Positions 1 through 5,095 of a stretch of 5,095 bases of DNA are shown here, in pieces. Source of the DNA: Candidatus Latescibacterota bacterium (GTDB taxonomy: Bacteria; Latescibacterota; UBA2968; GCA-2709665); assembly GCA_012271065.1 (NCBI GenBank), contig JAAXHE010000285.1, forward strand, positions 1-5,095, in the 5' to 3' direction. Position numbers and translations under genes: made by a program. The notes beneath the pieces are model-generated. The model searched no databases. It had not been told where the DNA came from and saw only the letters and a list, made by a program, of their open reading frames with translations. The first letter of the stretch is position 1. Every line of letters begins with the position of its first letter.

Positions 1-70
1 TCTGAAATAACTCGCTTAATTAGAGCTTAGTTTCTTCGTGTCGCCGTGTGAGGCCGGTTTTCCTGGTATT

Positions 71-116
71 GCTCCCCCTCTCCCCGTGGGAGAGGGGGCC
101 GGGGGGAGAGGTCCCC
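71..116. repeat. GC-rich palindromic intergenic repeat
   Basis: A perfect 11-bp inverted repeat (CCCCCTCTCCC at 74-84, GGGAGAGGGGG at 88-98) encloses a 3-base loop. A second GGGGAGAG at 103-110 can pair with CTCTCCCC at 78-85, so two mutually exclusive hairpins are possible. No T-run follows on the plus strand, so it is not a standard intrinsic terminator. The open frames crossing it translate to low-complexity Pro/Gly/Arg text typical of such palindromes, and I do not call them genes. Similar C/T-rich and G/A-rich palindromes are scattered between genes in many environmental genomes; that this one is dispersed in its genome is an inference. Confidence 0.6.
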
Positions 117-214
117 ACCCAACACGAATTGAATATTTGCATTCCGAGCCGCCGGATGTGTATCTTTTATTGTTACCGCTTTTGATTGACCGGTTGTTCG
201 AATCCGATTTCTGC

Positions 215-219
215 GGGAG
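215..219 (+). promoter_or_regulatory. Ribosome binding site of the RND gene
   Basis: GGGAG lies 6 bases before the GTG at 226. It supports that GTG as the start: an in-frame TGA at 187-189 closes the frame upstream, and the only other near-start codon between them is CTG at 211, which has no comparable site. Confidence 0.6.
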
Positions 220-225
220 CTTCAG

Positions 226-3200
226 GTGGCAGACCGACAAGCGCTTCTCCCACGCCTTTCCATAACCAGGCCGGTGACGGTGGCCATGTGCCTGGTGGCG
301 CTGCTGGTGATCGGCTGCGTATCCTATATGAAGATACGCCTGCAGGCCTTTCCTTCCGGATGGGACCGGAAGCGGCTGTGGGTATGGGTGGACAGCCGGG
401 ATACGTCTCCCAAGGAGAACGACCAGGAAATCTGCCAGCTGTTCGAGTCGTATCTGGGCACGGTGAAAAACCTCCGCGAAATGCGCACGTGGGCCGGCAA
501 GGACTGGGCGAATGCCAGTCTGAGATTTCGCCCCGAGACCGACATGTCTCTGGCCTACAACCAGGTCATGGACCGGCTCGACCGGTTGAAACTGGAACTG
601 CCCCAGGAAAAGCGCGAGAGGACGGGGGTGTGGAAATATAACGAGGAGACCGACCAGGAGATCATATGGATGGGGGTGGCCCCGCCGGAGGGACTGGACG
701 ATATCCAGTCGTTCATTGAAGACAGGGTTCAACGACGGCTGGAGCGAATCGACGGGGTGGCGAAAATCTCTTTCTGGGGAAGATTCAGGAAGGAGATCAC
801 GGTCGTTGTGCTACAGGAACGCATGCGTTCGCTCGGCGTCCGGCCCGCCGACGTGGTACAGGCGTTGCAGGGAGAGAATTTCGCGCTGGCGGGCGGTTAT
901 GTACACGAAGGCGGCAAGAAATACTTCATCCGCTCCCTGGCGCGGTTCAAGGACATGGAAGAGATCCGGCGGATACCCGTCAAGCGGTCGAACGGCCTGG
1001 GACCGGTCAGCGTGTCCGACGTCGGGGGGGTGCTGTTCGGAATGCCGTCTCGGCTCGGGTCGTGGCGAATCAACGGCAAGGAAGCGGTGGGCCTGGACGT
1101 ATACAAGGAATCGAGCGCCAACGTCGTGGACGTATCGGTCCGGGTTAAGGAAGAATTGGAACGGATCGGCGAAGAAACCGGAGCACAATTCAACGTCATG
1201 TGGGACCAGGGCCGGGCGGTGCGCGATTCGATTGACAATATTCAAACGACCGCGGTCTGGGGCGCCCTGTTCGCCTCGCTGATCCTGCTGTATTTCCTCC
1301 GCGCGGTCCGGATGACGGCCCTGATCACCCTGTCAATTCCACTGTGCATCATGATGACGATTTCCGTGCTTTATTTTCTGGACTGGTCGTTGAATCTGCT
1401 GACCATGATGGGCTTGATGGTGGGGATGGGAATGGTGGTGGATAACGCGATCGTGATCGTCGAAAACATCTATCGAATGCGGGCAAAGGGAATGGATGCG
1501 CACGAGGCGTCCATTACCGGCGCCAGCGAGGTGGGCATGGCCATATCGATGGCGACGCTGACCACGGTGGTCGTCTTCATGCCGTTGATGTTTATGACGG
1601 GAGACATTGGGCTGACGTTCGAACTCACCAGGGTCGGTATTCCGGTGGTCGTTTCGCTGCTGGGGTCTCTCTTCGTGGCGCTGATCTTCATCCCCCTTGC
1701 GGCGAAGCTTCTCGGCAGGCACGCTGCCAGGAAGGATCCGGGGTCGGTCCGGTGGATGCGGCGCAAATACCACGGGGGCCTTCGGTGGATTCTGAATCAC
1801 CGGCGTGACGCTTCCCTGATCTTCATCATCCTGTTTGTCTCGGTTTTCTATCCGGTTTCGAACGTCAAGAAGACTACCGGTCGCGCCCGGGTAAACAACG
1901 AATTTTTCATACGATTCAATGCCCCTCCCTTTTTCAAGCGTGCGGAGATGGAACGCGTCGCAACCCAGATCGAGGAATTTCTGGACAGCAAACGGGAGAC
2001 CTACCGTATAGAAACGGTGCGGCTGGGTTACTGGCGACAGAGCAGTATTATCCGGGGTTTTATCCGGGTGTATCTGAAAGAAGAGCCGAACAAGGACTGG
2101 TGGTACCAGTTTTACAAGAGCGTTCGAAAGAAAGCCGGTATTCCCGTCAAGGGGCAGATGACCCGGGCGGAGGTAATCGAGGACGTCAAGAAACACATTC
2201 CGCAATTCGTGGGTGTGCGGGTGATGGTTCAGACCCGCTGGCGCAGTGAGCCGGGAGTCTCGGTTTATCTCTACGGAGAGGACATCGATCTGCTGGGGCG
2301 GCTGTCGGAGGCCGTGCGGCAACGTATGGAGGCGATTCCGGACGTCGTCAGCGTGGACAGCGACCTGGAATATGCGGAGAAGGAAGTGCAGGTACTCATC
2401 AACAAGGAACAGGCGCATTCCTATGGGATTTCCGCCCGGGCCGTTGGGCGCAGTATCTCCTATCAGCTTCGCGGCGTCAACCTGGCGCCGTATTACGAGG
2501 AAGACCGGAGGGTTTCCGTCCGCCTGTTTATGGACGAAGACGACCGTCAGACCCTGGCCCAACTCAAGAGTTTTCCGTTTCGCTCGAAGACCGGCGCCCA
2601 GGTTCCGCTGTCGGCATTCGCCACGTTCAATATCACGGAAGGCAGCGGGAACATTCGACGTGAGGGCGGAAAGATGCGAATGCGGGTGCGGGCGTTCACA
2701 ACCCAGGAGGACCTGAAGGGGTTGTGGGAACAGATCGACCGCGCAATGGAAGGATTCGCCATGCCACGCGGTTACTCCTGGAACAAGGGAGAGACCTATT
2801 CCAGGTTCCGGGAGGCCGACGACACGATGTCGTTTGCGATCACGATGGCGATCACCTGCGTATTCCTGTTGATGGGCGTGCTGTTCGAGTCCTTCGTTCT
2901 GCCGTTTGCGGTGCTGCTGTCAATCCCCTTCGCGTTTCTGGGCGTGTACTGGGGCCTCTTCCTCACGAATACCGTGATGGGTAAAATGGCCCAGATGGGC
3001 ATCATCCTGCTGATCGGCGTGGTGGTGAACAATGCAATCGTGCTGGTGGACATGATCAACCGGCTGAGGGTGGGCGGCATGAGCCGAAGGGAGGCGATCG
3101 AGGAGGCCGGATTCAACCGGTTCCGCCCCATACTGATGACCACCTTCACGACCATCTTCGGGTTGTTCCCGATGGCCGCCGGCTCCGCGACCATGCTCGG

Positions 3201-3363
3201 AACGCCCTATGCCCCGCTCGGCATCACGATGATCGGCGGCCTGTTATCGTCAACGATATTGACGCTCTTCGTCGTTCCGCTGTTCTATACCTATCTGGAC
3301 GACCTGAGGGTTTTTCTCGAGGGCTTTGCGCGAAAATTCCTTCAACCGCGAAGAATCGGGTAG
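226..3363 (+). CDS. RND-family efflux permease (HAE-like inner-membrane pump)
   Basis: A proton-driven inner-membrane transporter of the Resistance-Nodulation-Division superfamily, full length at 1045 residues (family about 1000-1050). The N-terminus has the usual amphipathic start, then LSITRPVTVAM and TM1 (about 17-35). A large periplasmic loop (36-342) follows, then TM2-TM6 (343-491), TM7 (529-543), a second large loop (545-866) and TM8-TM12 (868-1022). Two roughly 300-residue loops fit the AcrB-like, trimeric type. TM4 carries VVDNAIVIVEN with D406 and N407; TM10 carries VVVNNAIVLVD with N935 and N936; TM11 carries R967 and T972/T973. AcrB has Asp-Asp in TM4 and Lys in TM10, so the relay is simplified here. 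The GTG start is supported by GGGAG 6 bases upstream. No periplasmic adaptor or outer-membrane channel gene is visible, so partner and substrate are unknown. The TAG stop lies inside the first unit of a tandem repeat. The family call is secure; the substrate (drug, lipid or other amphiphile) is not. Confidence 0.95.
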   Translation: MADRQALLPRLSITRPVTVAMCLVALLVIGCVSYMKIRLQAFPSGWDRKRLWVWVDSRDTSPKENDQEICQLFESYLGTVKNLREMRTWAGKDWANASLRFRPETDMSLAYNQVMDRLDRLKLELPQEKRERTGVWKYNEETDQEIIWMGVAPPEGLDDIQSFIEDRVQRRLERIDGVAKISFWGRFRKEITVVVLQERMRSLGVRPADVVQALQGENFALAGGYVHEGGKKYFIRSLARFKDMEEIRRIPVKRSNGLGPVSVSDVGGVLFGMPSRLGSWRINGKEAVGLDVYKESSANVVDVSVRVKEELERIGEETGAQFNVMWDQGRAVRDSIDNIQTTAVWGALFASLILLYFLRAVRMTALITLSIPLCIMMTISVLYFLDWSLNLLTMMGLMVGMGMVVDNAIVIVENIYRMRAKGMDAHEASITGASEVGMAISMATLTTVVVFMPLMFMTGDIGLTFELTRVGIPVVVSLLGSLFVALIFIPLAAKLLGRHAARKDPGSVRWMRRKYHGGLRWILNHRRDASLIFIILFVSVFYPVSNVKKTTGRARVNNEFFIRFNAPPFFKRAEMERVATQIEEFLDSKRETYRIETVRLGYWRQSSIIRGFIRVYLKEEPNKDWWYQFYKSVRKKAGIPVKGQMTRAEVIEDVKKHIPQFVGVRVMVQTRWRSEPGVSVYLYGEDIDLLGRLSEAVRQRMEAIPDVVSVDSDLEYAEKEVQVLINKEQAHSYGISARAVGRSISYQLRGVNLAPYYEEDRRVSVRLFMDEDDRQTLAQLKSFPFRSKTGAQVPLSAFATFNITEGSGNIRREGGKMRMRVRAFTTQEDLKGLWEQIDRAMEGFAMPRGYSWNKGETYSRFREADDTMSFAITMAITCVFLLMGVLFESFVLPFAVLLSIPFAFLGVYWGLFLTNTVMGKMAQMGIILLIGVVVNNAIVLVDMINRLRVGGMSRREAIEEAGFNRFRPILMTTFTTIFGLFPMAAGSATMLGTPYAPLGITMIGGLLSSTILTLFVVPLFYTYLDDLRVFLEGFARKFLQPRRIG

Positions 3364-3428
3364 ACGGTAGAGGTGAGACGGTAGAAGAAATGCGGGTAGA
3401 CGGTAGAGGTGAGACGGTAGAAGAAATC
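3357..3428 (+). repeat. Tandem 36-bp repeat built of degenerate 7-bp units
   Basis: Two adjacent 36-bp copies (3357-3392 and 3393-3428) match at 35 of 36 positions. Each copy contains four consecutive heptamers: GGTAGAC, GGTAGAG, GTGAGAC and GGTAGAA, fitting GKKAGAV, followed by a short spacer. The heptamers lie at 3359-3386 and 3395-3422. The strand is almost all purine apart from T and the occasional C. The first copy overlaps the last codons and the TAG stop of the RND gene. Confidence 0.9.
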
Positions 3429-3450
3429 CTTGCCCGGTATGCAATTCCTC

Positions 3451-3491
3451 ATTGCCTGCGGCATGAGAAGAAACCTTACATGGCAGGCAAT
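3451..3491. repeat. Hairpin at the centre of the heptamer array
   Basis: ATTGCCTGC (3451-3459) is the perfect inverse of GCAGGCAAT (3483-3491). After a 2-base GG bulge, CATG at 3462-3465 pairs with CATG at 3479-3482, giving a 13-bp interrupted stem with a 13-base loop. It directly abuts the inverted heptamers on its right and lies 28 bases from the direct heptamers on its left. No T-run follows. It may be the core of a small mobile or palindromic repeat element, which is an inference. Confidence 0.6.
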
Positions 3492-3519
3492 CTCTCCCGT
3501 CTAACGTCTCCCTTCTCAC
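3492..3519 (-). repeat. Four inverted heptamer units (first block)
   Basis: Read on the minus strand, this block consists of four heptamers in register: GTGAGAA, GGGAGAC, GTTAGAC and GGGAGAG, all fitting GKKAGAV. They are the inverse orientation of those at 3395-3422 and could pair with them, about 20 of 28 positions matching, to form a long imperfect stem around the central hairpin. Confidence 0.7.
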
Positions 3520-3543
3520 CAGGTGATGGTGCGGGGTGTGGTC

Positions 3544-3564
3544 CTCTACCCTCTCCCGTCTTCC
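3544..3564 (-). repeat. Three inverted heptamer units (second block)
   Basis: On the minus strand this reads GGAAGAC, GGGAGAG and GGTAGAG, the same degenerate heptamer family as at 3359-3422 and 3492-3519. With the other blocks it makes 15 units in total, eight in plus and seven in minus orientation, arranged as two blocks on each side of the central hairpin. Confidence 0.6.
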
Positions 3565-3642
3565 GCTTTTTAGGAACACGCCGTAGGCAGGGAATTTGGG
3601 GAGATGTGGATTTAGTATTTACAATGTCTCTAAAATGGTACG

Positions 3643-3683
3643 AAACAGCGGGTCGGGAATAAATCCCGACCCGCTGTTTTTTT
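3643..3683 (+). terminator. Intrinsic terminator, possibly bidirectional
   Basis: A perfect 16-bp stem (3643-3658 with 3664-3679, core CAGCGGGTCGGGA) closes a 5-base loop and runs into seven T residues at 3677-3683. This is a strong Rho-independent terminator for plus-strand transcription arriving from the RND gene, though it lies 280 bases past that stop codon. Read on the minus strand, the same stem ends in only three T residues, so it may also end the cupin-side operon, less efficiently. Confidence 0.88.
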
Positions 3684-3715
3684 CAATTCGTGCCACGACA
3701 TAGTGGCATGATTTT

Positions 3716-4081
3716 CTACCCCGCTCTGTCTTCGGGCGGGATGTAGCGGTTGCCCAGCTCCACGTAGTCTTCCCTGACGGGGCTGAAGATGTCCAGCACA
3801 ACGGCGGGGCCGTCCACCGCGACCGCGCGATGGGGCACGTTGGGAGGGATGAGATAGGCGGCGTCCTTCTCGACCGTCCGTGTGACATCGCCTATGGTCA
3901 GTTCGACCCGTCCCTCGAGCATGATACCGCCCTGCTCGTGCGGATGATGATGCAGCGGCACGACCGCGCCCTCATCCATTTCCAGCAGGGAGATCATGAG
4001 ATTCTCGCCGTAGGGTGCGCGGATGCGCACGCCGGGCGCCAGTTCGTTGACGGGGACGTCGTTCCAGTCGATATGGGGCAT
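3716..4081 (-). CDS. Small single-domain cupin protein
   Basis: A 121-residue single-domain cupin, the usual size for small cytoplasmic cupin_2 proteins. Motif 1 is G38, then H44, H45, H46, Q50 and G57 (PLHHHPHEQGG followed by LEGRVELTIG). Motif 2 is IPPNVPH with H84. Two or three His plus Gln and His can hold one divalent metal; Gln in place of Glu is common in HxHPHEQ-type cupins. Such proteins serve as small dioxygenases, isomerases, sugar or ligand sensors or metal-binding accessory proteins, so the reaction cannot be told from sequence. No signal peptide or membrane segment is present. The ATG at 4081 has a weak GGAA 6 bases upstream. It lies 64 bases downstream of the coxG-like gene on the same strand with no terminator between, so co-transcription is plausible but a functional link is unproven. 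Confidence 0.88.
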   Translation of the reverse strand: MPHIDWNDVPVNELAPGVRIRAPYGENLMISLLEMDEGAVVPLHHHPHEQGGIMLEGRVELTIGDVTRTVEKDAAYLIPPNVPHRAVAVDGPAVVLDIFSPVREDYVELGNRYIPPEDRAG

Positions 4082-4145
4082 ACGGGATTCCGGGATACAG
4101 TACTCAGTTGTTGCTGGCTATCTCGTCCGGTCCGTACGGGAATCG

Positions 4146-4655
4146 CTACTCACCCGCCCCCGGCTTCTTGCCGCGGAGATAGTCCCTCAGGATGCCGTGC
4201 TTTACGGTTTCACCCGGAGCGGCTTTGGCCTCGGCCTCGATGGCGCCGAAGAGCTGACGCGTCATCATTTTCGAGACGCTCAGGTGCAGCCGCTGGCCCA
4301 CCGCGGCAACGGGCCCGCCGAGTTGCACGTCGCCGCTGTAGGTGACCTGAGTGCCGTCGCCCTCAGCCGCGAGGTCGATATTGCCCTCGCCCCTGACGAA
4401 TCCGGTCTTGCCCTTCGCGTCGACGATCATTCGATAGCATTCGGGCGGGTTCAGGTCTTCCAGACGGACGGTGCCGCTGTAACTGCCTCTGATGGGTCCC
4501 ACGCCGGCGTTGATATCCAGTTCGTACGTGTTCTCGCCGACAAGCGACAGCTTCCGGGCGCCGGGTATGCACCTGGCGAGGGCGTCGGGGTCGGTGAGCA
4601 TTTCGAAGACACGTTGACGCGGCGCGTCAATGGTGTGCGTACCCTTGATCTTCAA
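4146..4655 (-). CDS. coxG: CoxG-like SRPBCC-fold protein (CO dehydrogenase subunit G family)
   Basis: A 169-residue member of the CoxG family, SRPBCC ligand-binding fold. Hallmarks are the start KIKGTHTIDAP, the stretch LARCIPGARKL at about 26-36, GSYSGTVRLEDLNPPE at about 57-72, the G-rich RGEGNID near 88-94 and YSGDVQLGGPVAAVGQRL at about 106-123. The family accompanies molybdenum-hydroxylase operons; in Oligotropha, CoxG is linked to attaching CO dehydrogenase to the membrane, and mycobacterial CoxG has been linked to quinone handling. This protein ends in a charged tail (KAAPGETVKHG to GAGE) without the hydrophobic or long C-terminal extension of some CoxG proteins, so a direct membrane anchor is not apparent. 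The start is TTG, chosen because GAGGAGG lies 5 bases upstream and the family N-terminus begins there. It follows the CoxM-like gene by 104 bases. It could serve a related hydroxylase rather than a true CO dehydrogenase. Confidence 0.9.
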   Translation of the reverse strand: MKIKGTHTIDAPRQRVFEMLTDPDALARCIPGARKLSLVGENTYELDINAGVGPIRGSYSGTVRLEDLNPPECYRMIVDAKGKTGFVRGEGNIDLAAEGDGTQVTYSGDVQLGGPVAAVGQRLHLSVSKMMTRQLFGAIEAEAKAAPGETVKHGILRDYLRGKKPGAGE

Positions 4656-4660
4656 GAGCG

Positions 4661-4667
4661 CCTCCTC
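4661..4667 (-). promoter_or_regulatory. Strong Shine-Dalgarno deciding the TTG start of coxG
   Basis: On the minus strand GAGGAGG lies 5 bases before the TTG at 4655. A near-consensus site at ideal spacing compensates for the weak start codon and rules out more upstream starts in the same frame. Confidence 0.8.
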
Positions 4668-4695
4668 AGCGGTTTCCAGGGGGTGGTACGCGAGG

Positions 4696-4728
4696 GCGTG
4701 CGCCCGGCGGCATGAACCGAGCGCACGC
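4696..4728. repeat. Inverted repeat in the coxM-coxG gap
   Basis: GCGTGCGC at 4696-4703 is the exact inverse of GCGCACGC at 4721-4728, with a 17-base loop. No T-run follows on the minus strand, so it is not a standard terminator. It could be an RNA-processing or stabilising stem between two operon genes, or chance in GC-rich sequence. Confidence 0.35.
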
Positions 4729-4759
4729 GTTTAACGGTCAGTTCGATGTGAAGCGCTGG

Positions 4760-5095
4760 TCAGGCTGCCCGTTCGGCGGCCCCCGCGAGCGCCTGCCGCG
4801 TGAAGACCCTGGCCAGGTGCGCACGGTAGTCGCCCGAGGCGTGGTGGTCTTCCTGGAAATCGTCCACGCCGTCGGCCGCCTTGTCGGCCGCCGCGGCGAT
4901 CGTCTCTGCGTTCAGCGGGCCTCCCTGCAGTGCGGCTTCAGCGGCCGAAGCCCTGTAGGCCACCGGGGATACGCCCGTGACGCCTATGCCGACGGACGAG
5001 CAGTTGCCGTTGTCGAGCGTAACCTGCGCCGCAACACCGCAGATGGCGAACCCCGAGGCGGACTGGTGCATCTTGACGTACGCGCCGCCCGAGTT
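4760..5095 (-). CDS. CoxM-like FAD-binding subunit of a molybdenum hydroxylase, C-terminal part
   Basis: The last 111 residues of a flavoprotein subunit of the xanthine dehydrogenase / CO dehydrogenase family (CoxM, XdhB or CutM type); the gene continues past the right edge, so its N-terminal FAD-binding domain is not visible. The frame is open to the first base of the edge and reads GGAYVKMHQSASGFAICGVAA, matching the start of the family's C-terminal domain. Further in are VTGVSPVAYRASAAEAALQG and, near the end, HHASGDYRAHLARVFTRQAL, the usual closing helix. An internal ATG at 5071 is a Met in this domain, not a start. In these enzymes the subunit carries FAD and passes electrons from the 2Fe-2S subunit to the acceptor. 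The next gene is coxG-like, so the operon probably encodes a CO-dehydrogenase-like enzyme; substrate cannot be assigned without the large subunit. Confidence 0.88.
   Translation of the reverse strand, partial: NSGGAYVKMHQSASGFAICGVAAQVTLDNGNCSSVGIGVTGVSPVAYRASAAEAALQGGPLNAETIAAAADKAADGVDDFQEDHHASGDYRAHLARVFTRQALAGAAERAA

Larger units (their letters stand above)
3364..3715. other. Convergent intergenic region, non-coding and repeat-rich
   Basis: This 352-base stretch separates the RND gene from the minus-strand cupin gene. It holds most of the heptamer tandem repeat, a hairpin, two blocks of oppositely oriented heptamers, about 70 bases with no recognisable signal (3571-3640), the main terminator, and a small stem at 3688-3711 (TGCCAC at 3691-3696 with GTGGCA at 3703-3708). 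Open frames run through it on both strands, but they translate the repeats and the terminator stem, contain repeated peptide units and have no convincing ribosome site, so none is called. Confidence 0.75.

Noticed and set aside
137..166. Possible sigma-70 promoter, TTGCAT then 18 bases then TATCTT
   Set aside because: It matches only 3 of 6 and 4 of 6 consensus bases in an AT-rich leader, too weak to call.
38..265. Open frame on the plus strand before the RND gene
   Set aside because: It translates the GC-rich palindrome into Pro/Gly/Arg-rich text, overlaps the RND start and has no family resemblance.
1333..2562. Long 409-codon open frame antisense to the RND gene
   Set aside because: It is a His/Arg/Pro-rich shadow of the pump's codon usage; the plus-strand frame has clear transmembrane segments and family motifs.
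3357..3564. CRISPR array
   Set aside because: Only two 36-bp direct copies abut each other with no unique spacers, and the repeats consist of internal heptamers.
3250..3579. Minus-strand open frame with a repeated LLPSHLYRLP-like peptide
   Set aside because: The peptide repeat is just the translation of the 36-bp tandem DNA repeat, and the frame overlaps the end of the RND gene antisense.
3390..3662. Plus-strand open frame between the RND gene and the terminator
   Set aside because: It runs through the tandem heptamers and ends inside the terminator stem, with no ribosome site and no recognisable domain.
4082..4145. Short repeated CCCGTA motifs and a CCGTACGG palindrome between coxG and the cupin gene
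   Set aside because: They are too short to separate from chance, and there is no T-run or stem that would make a terminator or operator.
4023..4715. Plus-strand 230-codon open frame opposite coxG
   Set aside because: It is antisense to the well-supported coxG-like gene and shows no family motif.

Overview
The window looks like part of a chromosome from a moderately GC-rich, Gram-negative, probably aerobic environmental bacterium. An RND-type inner-membrane pump needs a periplasm and usually an outer membrane. A molybdenum-hydroxylase flavoprotein with a CoxG-like protein is typical of aerobic or facultative lineages. The sequence alone does not fix the phylum. Repeat-rich intergenic DNA and a diverged RND permease suggest an uncultured or metagenome-derived lineage, but that is only an inference.

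Layout: positions 1-225 hold no gene I can support. They contain a GC-rich palindromic repeat (about 71-116) followed by a more AT-rich leader. Positions 226-3363 (+) encode one full-length RND efflux permease of 1045 residues, starting at GTG. Its usual membrane-fusion and outer-membrane partners are not in the window. Positions 3364-3715 are non-coding and heavily structured: two 36-bp tandem copies made of degenerate 7-bp units, a hairpin, further 7-bp units in the opposite orientation, and a strong intrinsic terminator at 3643-3683.

The right part is on the minus strand and reads leftwards. It holds the 3' end of a CoxM-like FAD subunit gene (4760 to beyond 5095), a coxG-like gene (4146-4655, TTG start with a very strong Shine-Dalgarno) and a small cupin gene (3716-4081). 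The three are co-directional with gaps of 104 and 64 bases and no recognisable terminator between them, so they may form the tail of one operon encoding a CO-dehydrogenase-like or other molybdenum hydroxylase. The RND gene and this operon converge on the repeat and terminator region.

I do not see a clear undescribed biological system. The most unusual item is the inverted array of degenerate heptanucleotide repeats, whose first unit carries the stop codon of the RND gene. The protein-coding genes belong to known families; the points of interest are the RND proton-relay residues, the gene order coxM-coxG without coxS between them, and the leader of coxG.
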